Source: Streptomyces omiyaensis (GTDB lineage: Bacteria; Actinomycetota; Actinomycetes; Streptomycetales; Streptomycetaceae). Taken from it: a stretch of 64,000 bases of DNA. The stretch covers positions 1 to 64,000 of the forward strand of contig NZ_BMVV01000033.1 of NCBI RefSeq assembly GCF_014650895.1. Direction: 5' to 3'. Shown here one piece after another: positions 43,773 through 52,332 of this stretch. Every line of letters starts with the position of its first letter. Position 1 is the first letter of the stretch. Both the position numbers and the translations under genes were made by a program. Below the pieces are notes generated by a model. The model was not told the origin of the DNA, searched no databases, and saw only the letters and a list, made by a program, of their open reading frames with translations.

Positions 43773-43790
43773 TGTCAACACCATTGACCT
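43773..43790. promoter_or_regulatory. TetR-like operator, copy 2
   Basis: TGTCAACACCATTGACCT. The 15-bp core GTCAACACCATTGAC (43774-43788), spacer included, is identical to the core of the operator beside tetR (37772-37786, opposite orientation). It lies 86 bp upstream of the DAO-type oxidase start. Confidence 0.85.
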
Positions 43791-43873
43791 TGTCCCCGGC
43801 GGCCGGGTCTCATGGGCGGCACCTCGGAAGGAGCCCCGCGACCGGGCTCCTCCGCGATCCGAAGGACACCCCC

Positions 43874-45268
43874 ATGGACCACCTGACCTCGCTGCGGGAC
43901 GCCGCCACGACGCCGTTCTGGCTCGACGACCCCCGCCGCCCCCGGGCCACCCCCGCCCTCGTCGGGGGCACCACCTGCGACCTCCTCGTCGTCGGCGGCG
44001 GCTACACCGGCCTGTGGACCGCGCTCGTCGCCAAGGAGCGCGACCCCTCCGCCGACGTCGTCCTCATCGAGGGCGACGAGATCGGCCACGCCGCCTCCGG
44101 CCGCAACGGCGGCTTCTGCGAGTCCAGCCTCACCCACGGCCTCGGCAACGGCCTGGACCGCTGGCCCGACGAGATCGACACCCTCGAACGCCTCGGCCGG
44201 GAGAACCTCCGGGCCGTGGAGGACGCCATCGGGCGGTACGGCATCGACTGCGACTGGGAGCGGACCGGCTCCCTCACCGTCGCCACCGAGCCCCACCAGG
44301 TCGCGTGGCTCGCCGAGGAGGCCGAGGCCGCCGCCCGGTACGGCGCCGACACCGCCCTCCTCGACGCCGACGCCGTCCGCGCCGAGATCGACTCGCCGAC
44401 CTTCCTCGGCGGCGTGTGGAACAAGAGCGACACGGCGATGGTCAACCCGGCCCGCCTCGCCTGGGGCCTCAAGCGGGCCTGCCTCGGCCTCGGGGTCCGC
44501 ATCCACGAGCACACCCCCGGCCTCTCCCTCGACGAGCACGGAGCCGTCGTCGCCGTCCGCACCCCCTACGGCCGCGTCACCGCCCGCCACGTCGCCCTCG
44601 CCACCAACGCCTACCCGTCGCTGCTGCGCCGCCACCGCCTCTACACCGTCCCCGTCTACGACTACGCGCTGATGACGGAGCCGCTGAGCGGGGAACAGCT
44701 CGCCGCCGTCGGCTGGAGGAACCGCCAGGGCTGGTCCGACCCCGCCCACCACTTCACCTACGCGCGGATCTCCGCCGACCACCGCATCCTGTGGGGCGGC
44801 TACGACGTCGTCTACGACTACGCCGGCCGCGTCAGCGCCGACCGCGACCGGCGTCCCGAGACCTTCGCGACCCTGGCCCGCACCTTCTTCACGACCTTCC
44901 CCCAGCTGGAGGGGATCCGCTTCAGCCACGCCTGGGGCGGGGCGATCGACACGAGCACCCGGTTCTGCGTCTTCTTCGACACGAGTCACCGCGGCAAGGT
45001 CGCCTACGCGGCCGGCTACACCGGCCTCGGCGTCGGCGCCACCCGCTTCGGCGCCGAGGTGATGCTCGACCTGCTGGCCGGCGCCCGCACCGAGCGCACC
45101 TCCCTCGCACTCGTCCGCCGCAAGCCGCTGCCCTTCCCGCCCGAGCCCGTCCGCGCGATCGGCATCGGCATCACCCAGCGGTCGCTCGGCAGGTCCGACC
45201 GCAACGAGGGCCGCCGCGACCTGTGGCTGCGCACCCTCGACCGCCTCGGCCTCGGCTTCGGCAGCTGA
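43874..45268 (+). CDS. FAD-dependent oxidoreductase, DAO family
   Basis: Protein of 464 aa from the ATG at 43874 (GAAGGA upstream). D-amino-acid oxidase-like: LLVVGGGYTGLWTALVAKE near residue 36, IEGDEIGHAASGRNGGFCES, a middle substrate domain, and a C-terminal AAGYTGLGVGATRFGAE that closes the FAD site. Similar proteins (PuuB/gamma-glutamylputrescine oxidase type) oxidise amines. The TetR-like operator upstream links it to the amidohydrolase at 35991, suggesting hydrolysis of an amide followed by oxidation of the amine released; this is inference. Confidence 0.9.
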   Translation: MDHLTSLRDAATTPFWLDDPRRPRATPALVGGTTCDLLVVGGGYTGLWTALVAKERDPSADVVLIEGDEIGHAASGRNGGFCESSLTHGLGNGLDRWPDEIDTLERLGRENLRAVEDAIGRYGIDCDWERTGSLTVATEPHQVAWLAEEAEAAARYGADTALLDADAVRAEIDSPTFLGGVWNKSDTAMVNPARLAWGLKRACLGLGVRIHEHTPGLSLDEHGAVVAVRTPYGRVTARHVALATNAYPSLLRRHRLYTVPVYDYALMTEPLSGEQLAAVGWRNRQGWSDPAHHFTYARISADHRILWGGYDVVYDYAGRVSADRDRRPETFATLARTFFTTFPQLEGIRFSHAWGGAIDTSTRFCVFFDTSHRGKVAYAAGYTGLGVGATRFGAEVMLDLLAGARTERTSLALVRRKPLPFPPEPVRAIGIGITQRSLGRSDRNEGRRDLWLRTLDRLGLGFGS

Positions 45269-45359
45269 GCGCCCGCCGTCCCGCCGCCGCGGTCCGCCCG
45301 CTCTGTCCGCAGGGCGCGCACCGTACGCTGACCTCCTCGGGACCGGGAGGAGGACGGAG

Positions 45360-46121
45360 ATGGGCGGACGGCTGCTGCACGTCTTCGACATGGACGGCAC
45401 GCTGCTGAGGGACACCTCGGCCTCCCTGGAGATCGCCGCGCGCCTCGGCTGCCTGGACGAACTGCGTTCCCTGGAAGCCGAGTTCGCCGCCGGGGTCATC
45501 GACACCCGGGGCTTCGCCGCCGCCCTGTACGGACTCTGGCGCGGGCTGACCCCGGCCGTCGTCGCCGAGGCCTTCGACGGGGCCCCGTGGATCGGCGGGC
45601 TCGCGGACGTCCTCGCGGACATCCGGGGCCGGGGCGACCGGGCCGTCGTCGTCACCATGTCGCCGGACTTCTTCGCCGGCCGGCTGCGGGACCTCGGCGT
45701 CGACGACGTGGTGGCCTCCGGCTTCCCCCCGCCGCCCTTCCGGTCCGCGCCCGACCCCGCCCGGATCCTCGTCCCCGAGGACAAGGTGACCGCCGTCGAC
45801 CGGCTCCGCGCCGCCCTCGGCCTCGACCGTGACTCCTGCGTCGCCTACGGCGACTCCGGCTCCGACGTGCCCCTCTTCTCCGCCCTGCGCCACACCGTCG
45901 CCGTCAACGCGCGACCGGGGCTCCGCGCCCTGGCCGCCGCCGGCTACGACGGCGACGACCTGCGGGCCGCGTACGCCCTGGGCAGGAAGCTGCGCGCCCG
46001 CGCCCGACGGCACGGGCGCGCGGTCCTGCCGGGCCCGGATCACCAGGTGACGGGCCGGCCCCCGAAGGTGACGGCGAGCGCGCCGTCCGACGCGAACGCC
46101 CAGCCGAGCGCGCCGGCATAG
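45360..46121 (+). CDS. HAD superfamily phosphatase
   Basis: Protein of 253 aa with ATG at 45360. HAD motif I VFDMDGTLLRD, motif II VVVTMSPDFF, the motif III Lys in VPEDKVTA, motif IV YGDSGSDVPLF; the layout is close to SerB-like phosphatases. The C-terminal 30 residues (after about residue 222) run antisense into the end of the pectate lyase gene, an 82-bp convergent overlap, and are low-complexity, so the true functional end may be earlier. The substrate is unknown. Confidence 0.86.
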   Translation: MGGRLLHVFDMDGTLLRDTSASLEIAARLGCLDELRSLEAEFAAGVIDTRGFAAALYGLWRGLTPAVVAEAFDGAPWIGGLADVLADIRGRGDRAVVVTMSPDFFAGRLRDLGVDDVVASGFPPPPFRSAPDPARILVPEDKVTAVDRLRAALGLDRDSCVAYGDSGSDVPLFSALRHTVAVNARPGLRALAAAGYDGDDLRAAYALGRKLRARARRHGRAVLPGPDHQVTGRPPKVTASAPSDANAQPSAPA

Positions 46122-47626
46122 GACGCGCAGCGCGAACCGTTCGTACCGGACCAGAACTGGTTCGTGGCGTCGACGTCGCCCACGAGCTTGTCGTTGGTGC
46201 CGGAACTCGTGCTCCGGCAGGACGTGTTGCCCCGGAAGACCGACGTGCCCGCCTCGAAGGTGTAGTTGCGCTGCGCGTTGTCGACCGAGACGTTCTCGGA
46301 GACCTTCAGCGAACCCGGGTTGCTGTTGTACGTGAAGCCGTGCTTGCCGTTGCGGTAGGCGATGCTGCGCCGCACGACGTGGTCGACGGCGATGGACTCC
46401 CCGCCGAGCTTGTAGCCGTTGCGGTCGCCGTTGGCGTTCACGGTGCCGTCGGAGAGGGTGCCGTTGGTGTACGCGAGGGAGTACTCGACCGTCACCGGGT
46501 CGATCGCGCCCGTGTCCGGCTTGGTGTAGAGGTCCCAGCCGTCGTCGATGTTGTGGTGGGCGACCGCGTACCGGAAGACGTTGCCGGGTCCGGTGGTCAG
46601 CTTGGCGGCGAAGCCGTCGGCGTTCTCGCCGGCCGCGTCGGCGTTGTCGTGCGACTCGACGCTCACCATGAGGTTGCGGGCCGGCCACCGGTCGCGCGGG
46701 GTGCCGGAGGCGATCCGCCCCAGCTGGAGGCCGGTGTCCCGGTTGAAGCGGGTGACCGTGCGCTCGATGACGTTGTCGCTGCCGCCGACGTAGATGCCGT
46801 TGTCTCCGGCCCGCTGGACGATCAGGCCCTTCACGTGCCAGAAGTCGCCGTTCAGCGCGAGCCCCCGGTTCGACGAGGACTCCGCCATCGCGGAGAAGTC
46901 GAGGACCGGCGTCTCGCCCGGGTAGGCGGCGATGGTCTTGCGGGCGGCCGAGGTGCCGTTGTTGCCCGCCGCGACGGTCACCGTCTGGGCGTGCGCGTAC
47001 GTGCCGCCGCGCAGGTAGACGGTGCCCCCCGCGCCGACCCGGGTGATCGCGGAGGCGAGCGTCGTCGGGTCCGCCAGGGTCCCGGAGGCGCCCGCGGTCC
47101 CGGTGGGCGACACGTAGAGGGCGGGGCCCGAGGGGGCGGGGGAGTCGGCGGTGGCGAGCTCGACGTGGTCGATGTTGGCGAGCCCCGCGGCGCTCGTCGG
47201 GCTGAGCCGCACGGTGTTGGTGCCGGCCGCGACCGGCACGGTGAACGCCTTCGACGTCCACCCGGTCCAGGTTCCGGTGGATCCGAAGGCCGCGCCGGCC
47301 GCCACGGTCGTCCCGTTGACGAGCAGGTCGGCGGGGCGTGCCGTCGTCGTCCCGTTGGCGAACCGCACGGTGAGCGTCGCCGTTCCGGCGGTGGGCGCCA
47401 CCACCGTGAACTGCGCGGACGCGCCGACGGCGTTGGTGCCGTTGCAGAACCCGCTGCCGGAGAACCCGGTCCAGTCGGAGTCGATCGTGCCGGTACAGAC
47501 GGCGGGCGAGGCCTCGGCCTCGTACCGGGCCGTCGCGGCCTGGGCCCCGCCGGCGGCGGACAGCGCGGCGAGGGTGCCGGCGACGAGACCCACGCTCACG
47601 GCGAGGGAGGGGGTGCGGGTGCGCAT
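46040..47626 (-). CDS. secreted PL9-like pectate lyase with N-terminal carbohydrate-binding module
   Basis: Protein of 528 aa from the ATG at 47626 (GGAGA upstream). Signal peptide to about residue 31 (VGLVAGTLAALSAAGGAQA). A CBM35/CBM6-like beta-sandwich (about 33-155) starts ARYEAEASPAVCTG. A right-handed parallel beta-helix (about 165-528) then holds the PL9 hallmark blocks ENADGFAAKLTTGPGN, DDGWDLYTK and DRNGYKLGG, which carry Ca2+ and catalytic residues. Degrades pectin or polygalacturonate outside the cell. A LacI-type palindrome follows its promoter. Confidence 0.9.
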   Translation of the reverse strand: MRTRTPSLAVSVGLVAGTLAALSAAGGAQAATARYEAEASPAVCTGTIDSDWTGFSGSGFCNGTNAVGASAQFTVVAPTAGTATLTVRFANGTTTARPADLLVNGTTVAAGAAFGSTGTWTGWTSKAFTVPVAAGTNTVRLSPTSAAGLANIDHVELATADSPAPSGPALYVSPTGTAGASGTLADPTTLASAITRVGAGGTVYLRGGTYAHAQTVTVAAGNNGTSAARKTIAAYPGETPVLDFSAMAESSSNRGLALNGDFWHVKGLIVQRAGDNGIYVGGSDNVIERTVTRFNRDTGLQLGRIASGTPRDRWPARNLMVSVESHDNADAAGENADGFAAKLTTGPGNVFRYAVAHHNIDDGWDLYTKPDTGAIDPVTVEYSLAYTNGTLSDGTVNANGDRNGYKLGGESIAVDHVVRRSIAYRNGKHGFTYNSNPGSLKVSENVSVDNAQRNYTFEAGTSVFRGNTSCRSTSSGTNDKLVGDVDATNQFWSGTNGSRCASYAGALGWAFASDGALAVTFGGRPVTW

Positions 47627-47664
47627 CGGTGTCTCCTGGTGGGGGAGGCGGCTCGGACACGGGG

Positions 47665-47676
47665 GAAAGCGCTTTC
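47665..47676 (-). promoter_or_regulatory. LacI-type operator of the pectate lyase gene
   Basis: Perfect palindrome GAAAGCGCTTTC, 15 bases downstream of the -10 box in the direction of transcription, with the central GC dyad of LacI-family sites. A LacI-type sugar-responsive repressor encoded elsewhere is implied. Confidence 0.75.
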
Positions 47677-47690
47677 TCCGGATGGGGGCG

Positions 47691-47719
47691 ACGCTAGGGG
47701 CGTGGTGAGGGTGCGTCAA
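47691..47719 (-). promoter_or_regulatory. sigma70-like promoter of the pectate lyase gene
   Basis: On the minus strand, -35 TTGACG (47714-47719), 17-bp spacer, -10 TAGCGT (47691-47696). Confidence 0.75.
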
Positions 47720-47739
47720 TATGCGGGTACGTGATTGGT

Positions 47740-47755
47740 GTTCACAAACATGAAC
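47740..47755. promoter_or_regulatory. inverted repeat upstream of the pectate lyase promoter
   Basis: GTTCA-N6-TGAAC lies 20 bp upstream of the -35 box, where an activator could bind. Confidence 0.5.
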
Positions 47756-47756
47756 T

Positions 47757-47945
47757 TGAGGGGGCGGGGGCTCCGGGGATGCGGAGGGCGCGGAGGCCGC
47801 AGAGGAATCGGAGGAATCGGAGGGCGCAGAGGGAGAGGGGCGCTCGGAGGATCCGGAGGGATCGAGGCGCTCTGAAGGAACCCGGGGAGCCGCGAACCCG
47901 GGAACCCGGTGTCTTCGAGGGAGGCGGGGCTGGGGCCTCCGGGGG
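47757..47945. repeat. purine-rich low-complexity tract
   Basis: Plus strand is dominated by GGAGG, GAGGAATCGGAGGAATCGG and GGGGAGGGG runs. No open frame with coding character is seen. It separates the pectate lyase promoter from the ComB-like gene. Confidence 0.7.
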
Positions 47946-47960
47946 AGGGGAGGCGGGGCG

Positions 47961-48647
47961 TCAGCGCGCCGGATGCGGTCGCAGCACCATGAGCGAGTCC
48001 TCCGGGCTCGCCACCATGGCGAACGGGAAGCGGTCGAGCTCCAGGCAGAGGGCGACGTCGTCGGGGTGGGCGCCCTCCCGCACCCCGTCCGCCAGCTCGC
48101 CGGCGGCCCGCGACAGGCGGGCGCGGCGGAGGAACGGGGCGGCGTCCGCACCGCTCCCGGCGGCCCTTCCGGCGATGTACTCGGCGCAGGACAGGTCCTC
48201 GTCCGCCGTCCCGTCCTCGCCGGTGACCACGAAGGTGACGGAGCCGCCCGCCCGGTCCCGCAGGATTCGGGCCGTCGCCTCCGCCACCACGAACCCGGCG
48301 CACAGCACCAGATCCGCGTCCTTGACGGCGAGGGCGCCGACGGTGCCCGCCGTGGTCTTCTGGACGACGGTCCGCCCGCCGAGGCCGGCGGAGCGCAGCA
48401 GCCCCGGCGAGTTGACGAGGTCGAACCCGGGCGCGGGCGGCCCGTCCTTGAGCGCCACCCACTCCGGGTGACGCGCCTTGAGGGCCCGCGCGTCGTCGAG
48501 GGACTCGGCGAGGACGATCTTCTCCGCTCCCCTGGCGAAGGCCCACGCGGCCACGGTGTAGGCCCGCATGACGTCCACCACGACGGCCACGGTGGGGACT
48601 TCGTCGAGTGCGGCGAGGCCGGCGATGCCGAGGAAGCGGGTGCCCAT
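47961..48647 (-). CDS. 2-phosphosulfolactate phosphatase-like protein (ComB family)
   Basis: Protein of 228 aa from the ATG at 48647. ComB-type features: AVVVDVMRAYTVAAWAFARGAEKI near the start, LKDGPPAPGFDLVNSPG, GRTVVQKTTAGTVGAL, and VTGEDGTADEDLSCAEYIAG with acidic Mg-binding residues. ComB acts in coenzyme M synthesis in archaea; bacterial homologues are of uncertain function and the rest of that pathway is not seen here. No clear operon partner. Confidence 0.85.
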   Translation of the reverse strand: MGTRFLGIAGLAALDEVPTVAVVVDVMRAYTVAAWAFARGAEKIVLAESLDDARALKARHPEWVALKDGPPAPGFDLVNSPGLLRSAGLGGRTVVQKTTAGTVGALAVKDADLVLCAGFVVAEATARILRDRAGGSVTFVVTGEDGTADEDLSCAEYIAGRAAGSGADAAPFLRRARLSRAAGELADGVREGAHPDDVALCLELDRFPFAMVASPEDSLMVLRPHPAR

Positions 48648-48837
48648 CCGGTCATGATTCCCCACGCGGACCGGGGGCGGAACGAACCGTGATCGACTCC
48701 ACAGGCGGGCGTGCGGTGAGGCGCCACCCGCGTCGGATTCCCCCGGGGGGGAAGGCGGACCGGTGGGAACGGTCACCGCGCTCCGGCCGGTGCGGATATT
48801 CCCGGGAACGGATCGGAGCGCGTCCTATGATGACCCG

Positions 48838-49269
48838 ATGTCGTTGATCAAGACGGTCCAAATCACTTTCGACTGTGCGGAACCCGAGCGCGTGGCCCGC
48901 TTCTGGTGCGCCGTGCTGGGCTACGAGGCGCCCCCGCCGCCGCGGGGGTTCGACTCCTGGGACGCGTTCGACCGCACGGAGCCGGGGAGGCGGGGAGCGG
49001 ACTGGGCCTCGACCAAGCCGGTGGACGGTGAGCCGCGGCTGTTCTTCCAGCGGGTGCCCGAGGGCAAGGTCGCCAAGAACCGGGTGCACCTCGACGTGCG
49101 GGCCGGCACCGGCCTCGTGGGCGCCGAGCGCCTGGCCGTGCTGGAGGCCGAGTGCGCGCGCCTGGTGGCGCTCGGAGCGGTACACGACTACACGCTGTAC
49201 GCCGACGGGGAGAACGAGTCCTGCATCGCGATGCGGGACATCGAGGGCAACGAGTTCTGCCTCGACTGA
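48838..49269 (+). CDS. VOC family protein, single glyoxalase-like domain
   Basis: Protein of 143 aa from the ATG at 48838 (MSLIKTVQITFDCAEPERVA); an in-frame ATG at 48763 would add a non-conserved leader. It has the glyoxalase-like_6 pattern: ARFWCAVLGYEAPPPP, LFFQRVPEGKVAKNRVHLDV, and MRDIEGNEFCLD at the end. Small dioxygenase/resistance-fold protein; substrate unknown. Confidence 0.88.
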   Translation: MSLIKTVQITFDCAEPERVARFWCAVLGYEAPPPPRGFDSWDAFDRTEPGRRGADWASTKPVDGEPRLFFQRVPEGKVAKNRVHLDVRAGTGLVGAERLAVLEAECARLVALGAVHDYTLYADGENESCIAMRDIEGNEFCLD

Positions 49270-49354
49270 CCCGGCACGCGCCGACCCCGCGCGCCGCCCG
49301 TGGGGCCATCGCGACGGGCCCGGAGCCCGGCGTCCGATCCGGCCGCGCACCGCG

Positions 49355-49804
49355 TCACTCGTGGGCGCCGGTGCTCTCGTGGAGGACGGTGGCGTCCCGC
49401 GCGTACGGCACCACCACGACCTGGACGTCGTCCTCGTAGACGACCCGCCCCGGGTCCGCGGACCGAAGGGCCAGGCAGTCGACGCCGTGCGCGGACAGGA
49501 TGTCCAGATAACCGGGGACCCGGGCGAGGAGATGGGTGGCCGACGGTTTGAACCATGCCGCGGCACCGGGGTTGATCCCGTCGTCGTAGACGTGGGGGTC
49601 GACGGTCGAGGGGTCGGTGTACGCGGCGTCGTACCAACGGTTGTTGCGGAGACGGAACGACTCCTCTTCGTCCGAGAGCCTCCCCTCCCGCGCCAGATTG
49701 TTGACGAGCCCGAAGACACCGGTGAAGTGACCCCGGCTGTTCCGGTGCGGAGACTGAAACCGCACGTACGGAACGGCCTCGCCGCCGCTGTCGTCCCTTC
49801 CCAT
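49355..49804 (-). CDS. conserved hypothetical protein
   Basis: Protein of 149 aa from the ATG at 49804 (GAGAGGA with 7-base spacing). The sequence has well-formed motifs such as YVRFQSPHRNSRGHFTGVFG, LRNNRWYDAAYTDP and NPGAAAWFKPSATHLL, and it is acidic. I believe similar proteins occur in other streptomycetes, but I know no function. The G/C-biased third codon positions support a real gene. Confidence 0.75.
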   Translation of the reverse strand: MGRDDSGGEAVPYVRFQSPHRNSRGHFTGVFGLVNNLAREGRLSDEEESFRLRNNRWYDAAYTDPSTVDPHVYDDGINPGAAAWFKPSATHLLARVPGYLDILSAHGVDCLALRSADPGRVVYEDDVQVVVVPYARDATVLHESTGAHE

Positions 49805-49810
49805 CGGCAC

Positions 49811-50132
49811 GTCCTCTCGTCGCTGGGGTGAGCTCGGGGTGCGAAGTAACAGCAGTACAGGCTCAGTTCTCTCTCCGCACGTCTTCCGGCCAGGACCGAC
49901 AGGCGCTCGGGAAGTCCGATCGCGCCGTCGGCAGAGACCTCGCCGCCCGTCTCCGAGACGCTACCGGCCCAGGCGAGGGCGGTGGCGCGAAGCCGTTCGG
50001 CGCCCGCACCGATCAAGCGGTCCGGCACGCCTCGCCACCGGGGAGCCCGGCCGAATGCCTGCGTCGTCCACCGTACTTCCTCCGTGGACGGCGACCACGG
50101 ATGCCGAAGCCGCTCGCCGGTAGCCTGCGCGT
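49811..50132. other. intergenic, no confident gene
   Basis: The minus strand has an open stretch (GAGAERLRATALAWAGSVSE) with some coding look but no start, ribosome binding site or recognisable family. It may be a gene remnant. Slightly lower G+C than the flanks. Confidence 0.4.
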
Positions 50133-50585
50133 GTGGCCGAGACCGGGGACGAAGCGCGGCTGATCGCGGACGGCTTCGAGCGCGTGTACGTCGAGTCGGA
50201 GGGGCACGGCGGGCCGCGCGCCGGCCTCGGCGACATCGGCGGCGGGCCGCATTACTTCCAGGGCGACGACTGGGACGACACCGACGAGGCCGACGCGTAC
50301 CGCGTCTGGCCCGCGAACGACGCGGCGGTGGAGCTGGAGCGCGAGCAGTGGGCGATCTTCGCCAGGTGGAACGAACGCCACGGGGCCGGGAGCGCGGAGC
50401 TGGAGACCCACCCGGGACGGGGCGGGGTCGACGCCCGCTACGACGAACTGTCCCTGCTGCTCGCGCGGTACCGCCAGGCGCCGGACGACGCGAGGCGCCT
50501 GGTGGGCGAGGTGCGCTTCGGCGCCGGGGCCCGCTACCGGGCCGAGGGCCCGGACTACTGGTTCCGGTGGCGTCCGGCCGGGTGA
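50133..50585 (+). CDS. hypothetical protein
   Basis: Protein of 150 aa with a GTG start at 50133 (MAETGDEARLIADGFERVYV). Acidic and rich in Trp/Tyr (GGGPHYFQGDDWDD, YWFRWRPAG). No signal peptide or membrane segment. No family recognised. Codon bias is that of a real gene. Confidence 0.65.
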   Translation: MAETGDEARLIADGFERVYVESEGHGGPRAGLGDIGGGPHYFQGDDWDDTDEADAYRVWPANDAAVELEREQWAIFARWNERHGAGSAELETHPGRGGVDARYDELSLLLARYRQAPDDARRLVGEVRFGAGARYRAEGPDYWFRWRPAG

Positions 50586-50672
50586 GGCAGAGGCAGAGGC
50601 AGAGGCCGTGGTCGCGGCAGAGGCCGTGGTCGATGTCGATGTCGATGTCGTGGTCGTGGTCGAGGAGACGGG
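50585..50672 (+). repeat. hexanucleotide microsatellite tract
   Basis: AGGCAG repeated about three times, then GTCGAT about three times and TGGTCG about twice, starting at the stop of the preceding gene. Such hexamer runs are prone to slippage. Confidence 0.85.
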
Positions 50673-50750
50673 TGGTCCACGACGTCATCCCGATCGCTGA
50701 GCCTGTGAGACGATCCGTCGGTCCGGAGGAAGTCATGGAGGGGGAAGCCG

Positions 50751-51218
50751 ATGGAGTACGTCCATCTCGACGCGCAGGTCGGGGACCTGTCAGGAGTCCT
50801 GGACCCGGCTCCCTACCTGGAGCGTCTGCCGTCGATCGCCGGTGATCTGCCGCCCGGGGCCCGGGCCTTCGCCACTGACGCGGAGCACTACGACTTCCGG
50901 AGCAAGCGCTGTGTGAAGGACCTGACGCTTCGGGCCGTCCGGGGCGCCGTCGGCGGGGAGATGGAGGTCGAGTTCCGGCACAACTGCTGGAAGCACGACG
51001 AAGACCTGCTGATCCGCTACACGGGCGTGTCCGGTTTCCTCGTCGATTCCGCTGACGAGGCCCGAGGAACGGACCTCGGGGCCGTGATGCTCGACGAGAT
51101 CCTGCCGCACGGGGACGGTTGCAGCCACGAGATCGCCTGCTGGGACGGCACGCTCACCCTTGTCTGCCGTGACCTCCGGGCGACCTGGACCGAGACCTCC
51201 TGCTCCAGCGAGCCGTAG
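50751..51218 (+). CDS. hypothetical protein
   Basis: Protein of 155 aa with ATG at 50751 and a GGAGGGGG tract upstream. Contains four cysteines (KRCVKDL, HNCWKHDEDLL, CSHEIACWDG, CRDLRATW) and a beta-rich pattern. No signal peptide. No family recognised. It lies with two other unknown proteins (49355 and 50133). Confidence 0.68.
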   Translation: MEYVHLDAQVGDLSGVLDPAPYLERLPSIAGDLPPGARAFATDAEHYDFRSKRCVKDLTLRAVRGAVGGEMEVEFRHNCWKHDEDLLIRYTGVSGFLVDSADEARGTDLGAVMLDEILPHGDGCSHEIACWDGTLTLVCRDLRATWTETSCSSEP

Positions 51219-51426
51219 GCGCGTCCGTGGCCACGCCGGATCACGTCTCTCGTCGGCCGGCCGGCCAGGGGACCTCCTGGAGTACGTCCTCAGGCGTCGG
51301 CGCCGCCTCCGGGAAGCGCCGGCGGAACTCCCCGAGCACCGGACTCCTTCCACGCCTTGCAGTCGTCGCACTTCCCGGCCGGCAGCCGACCACGACGCCC
51401 CAGCCGGGACGCTGGGCGGAGGCGGG

Positions 51427-52329
51427 TCACAAGCCTCCCAGACCGGGCGGATCGAAGTTGATGAAGCGGGGCGGCTCCTCTCGCGGTTCTTCCCGGGGCG
51501 GGTCCGGCGGTCGCGGGCACGGGAGGAGTGCGTGCCCTTTCGGCAGGTCCCCCAGTCCGCCGAACGCGACACGCCGGAGCAGCGCGTCCTCCTTCGCCGT
51601 CGGCCGTGCGGCGCGGGCGACACGCACCGCGTCCTCGCAGGCTCGGGTGGCCCCCCAGCCCTGAGGGATCTGCGTGCGTTTCCTCCAGACGGCCAGGGCC
51701 AGAAGGACGACGACCTGGAGCGCGAGCGGCGCCCAGGCACCGAAGAGCAGCGCCGTCGCGCCCCCCGCCATCAGGAGCGCGGCCAGCAGGAAGGCATGAC
51801 GGCGGCGCGCCCGGGCCCGTCCTGCCCTCCACTCGGTGGTCTGCGGAGCGTCGGAGGCGAGGCCGGCGGGCAGACCGCGCTCGCGCAGGAACCCGTCCAC
51901 GACGAGCTGCCGGTGCAGGTCCTTGAGCAGGTCGGGATGCCGGCGCTCGATGTCGAGGGCGGCGGGGACACGGCCCTCACTCTCGGCGAGCATGCCGAGG
52001 ACAACGGCCTCCACCTCGTCGCGCGGCACCGGGTCGGTGACCTGGTAGTGATAGGCGTTGTATTTCTTGTCGAGGAGTCGAACCCGCTGCTGCTCGTGCA
52101 TCCGGACCAAAGCCACCAGCCCGACGGAGTCGGCGCGGTGCCTGTTCTCCAGATAGGCGATCTCGTACACCGACAGGCCCGCGCTCGAAGGCCGGACCGG
52201 CCCCGCGCTCGCCGCGAGCTCTTGCCAGTCCTGCTCCTCCACCCGCCAGAAGCGCACCAGCACCCCCACCGACAGCACCACCAGCACGAGCCCGGGCACC
52301 ACCTCGGGCCAACCACCGGCCACATCCAT
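51427..52329 (-). CDS. TIGR04222-like membrane protein
   Basis: Protein of 300 aa from the ATG at 52329; a GTG lies one codon upstream. N-terminal membrane segment (VVPGLVLVVLSVGVLVRFW), then SAGLSVYEIAYLENRHRADS which resembles the conserved TIGR04222 motif, and a central helical domain. Two further hydrophobic segments (about 180-215) precede a basic/Pro-rich tail ending PRFINFDPPGLGGL. Function unknown. A hairpin that includes its ribosome binding site lies directly upstream. Confidence 0.75.
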   Translation of the reverse strand: MDVAGGWPEVVPGLVLVVLSVGVLVRFWRVEEQDWQELAASAGPVRPSSAGLSVYEIAYLENRHRADSVGLVALVRMHEQQRVRLLDKKYNAYHYQVTDPVPRDEVEAVVLGMLAESEGRVPAALDIERRHPDLLKDLHRQLVVDGFLRERGLPAGLASDAPQTTEWRAGRARARRRHAFLLAALLMAGGATALLFGAWAPLALQVVVLLALAVWRKRTQIPQGWGATRACEDAVRVARAARPTAKEDALLRRVAFGGLGDLPKGHALLPCPRPPDPPREEPREEPPRFINFDPPGLGGL

Positions 52330-52332
52330 CAC

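Noticed and set aside
47961..48647. Coenzyme M or sulfolactate pathway cluster around the ComB-like gene
   Set aside because: No ComA, ComC or sulfolactate genes are adjacent; family name alone does not support the pathway.
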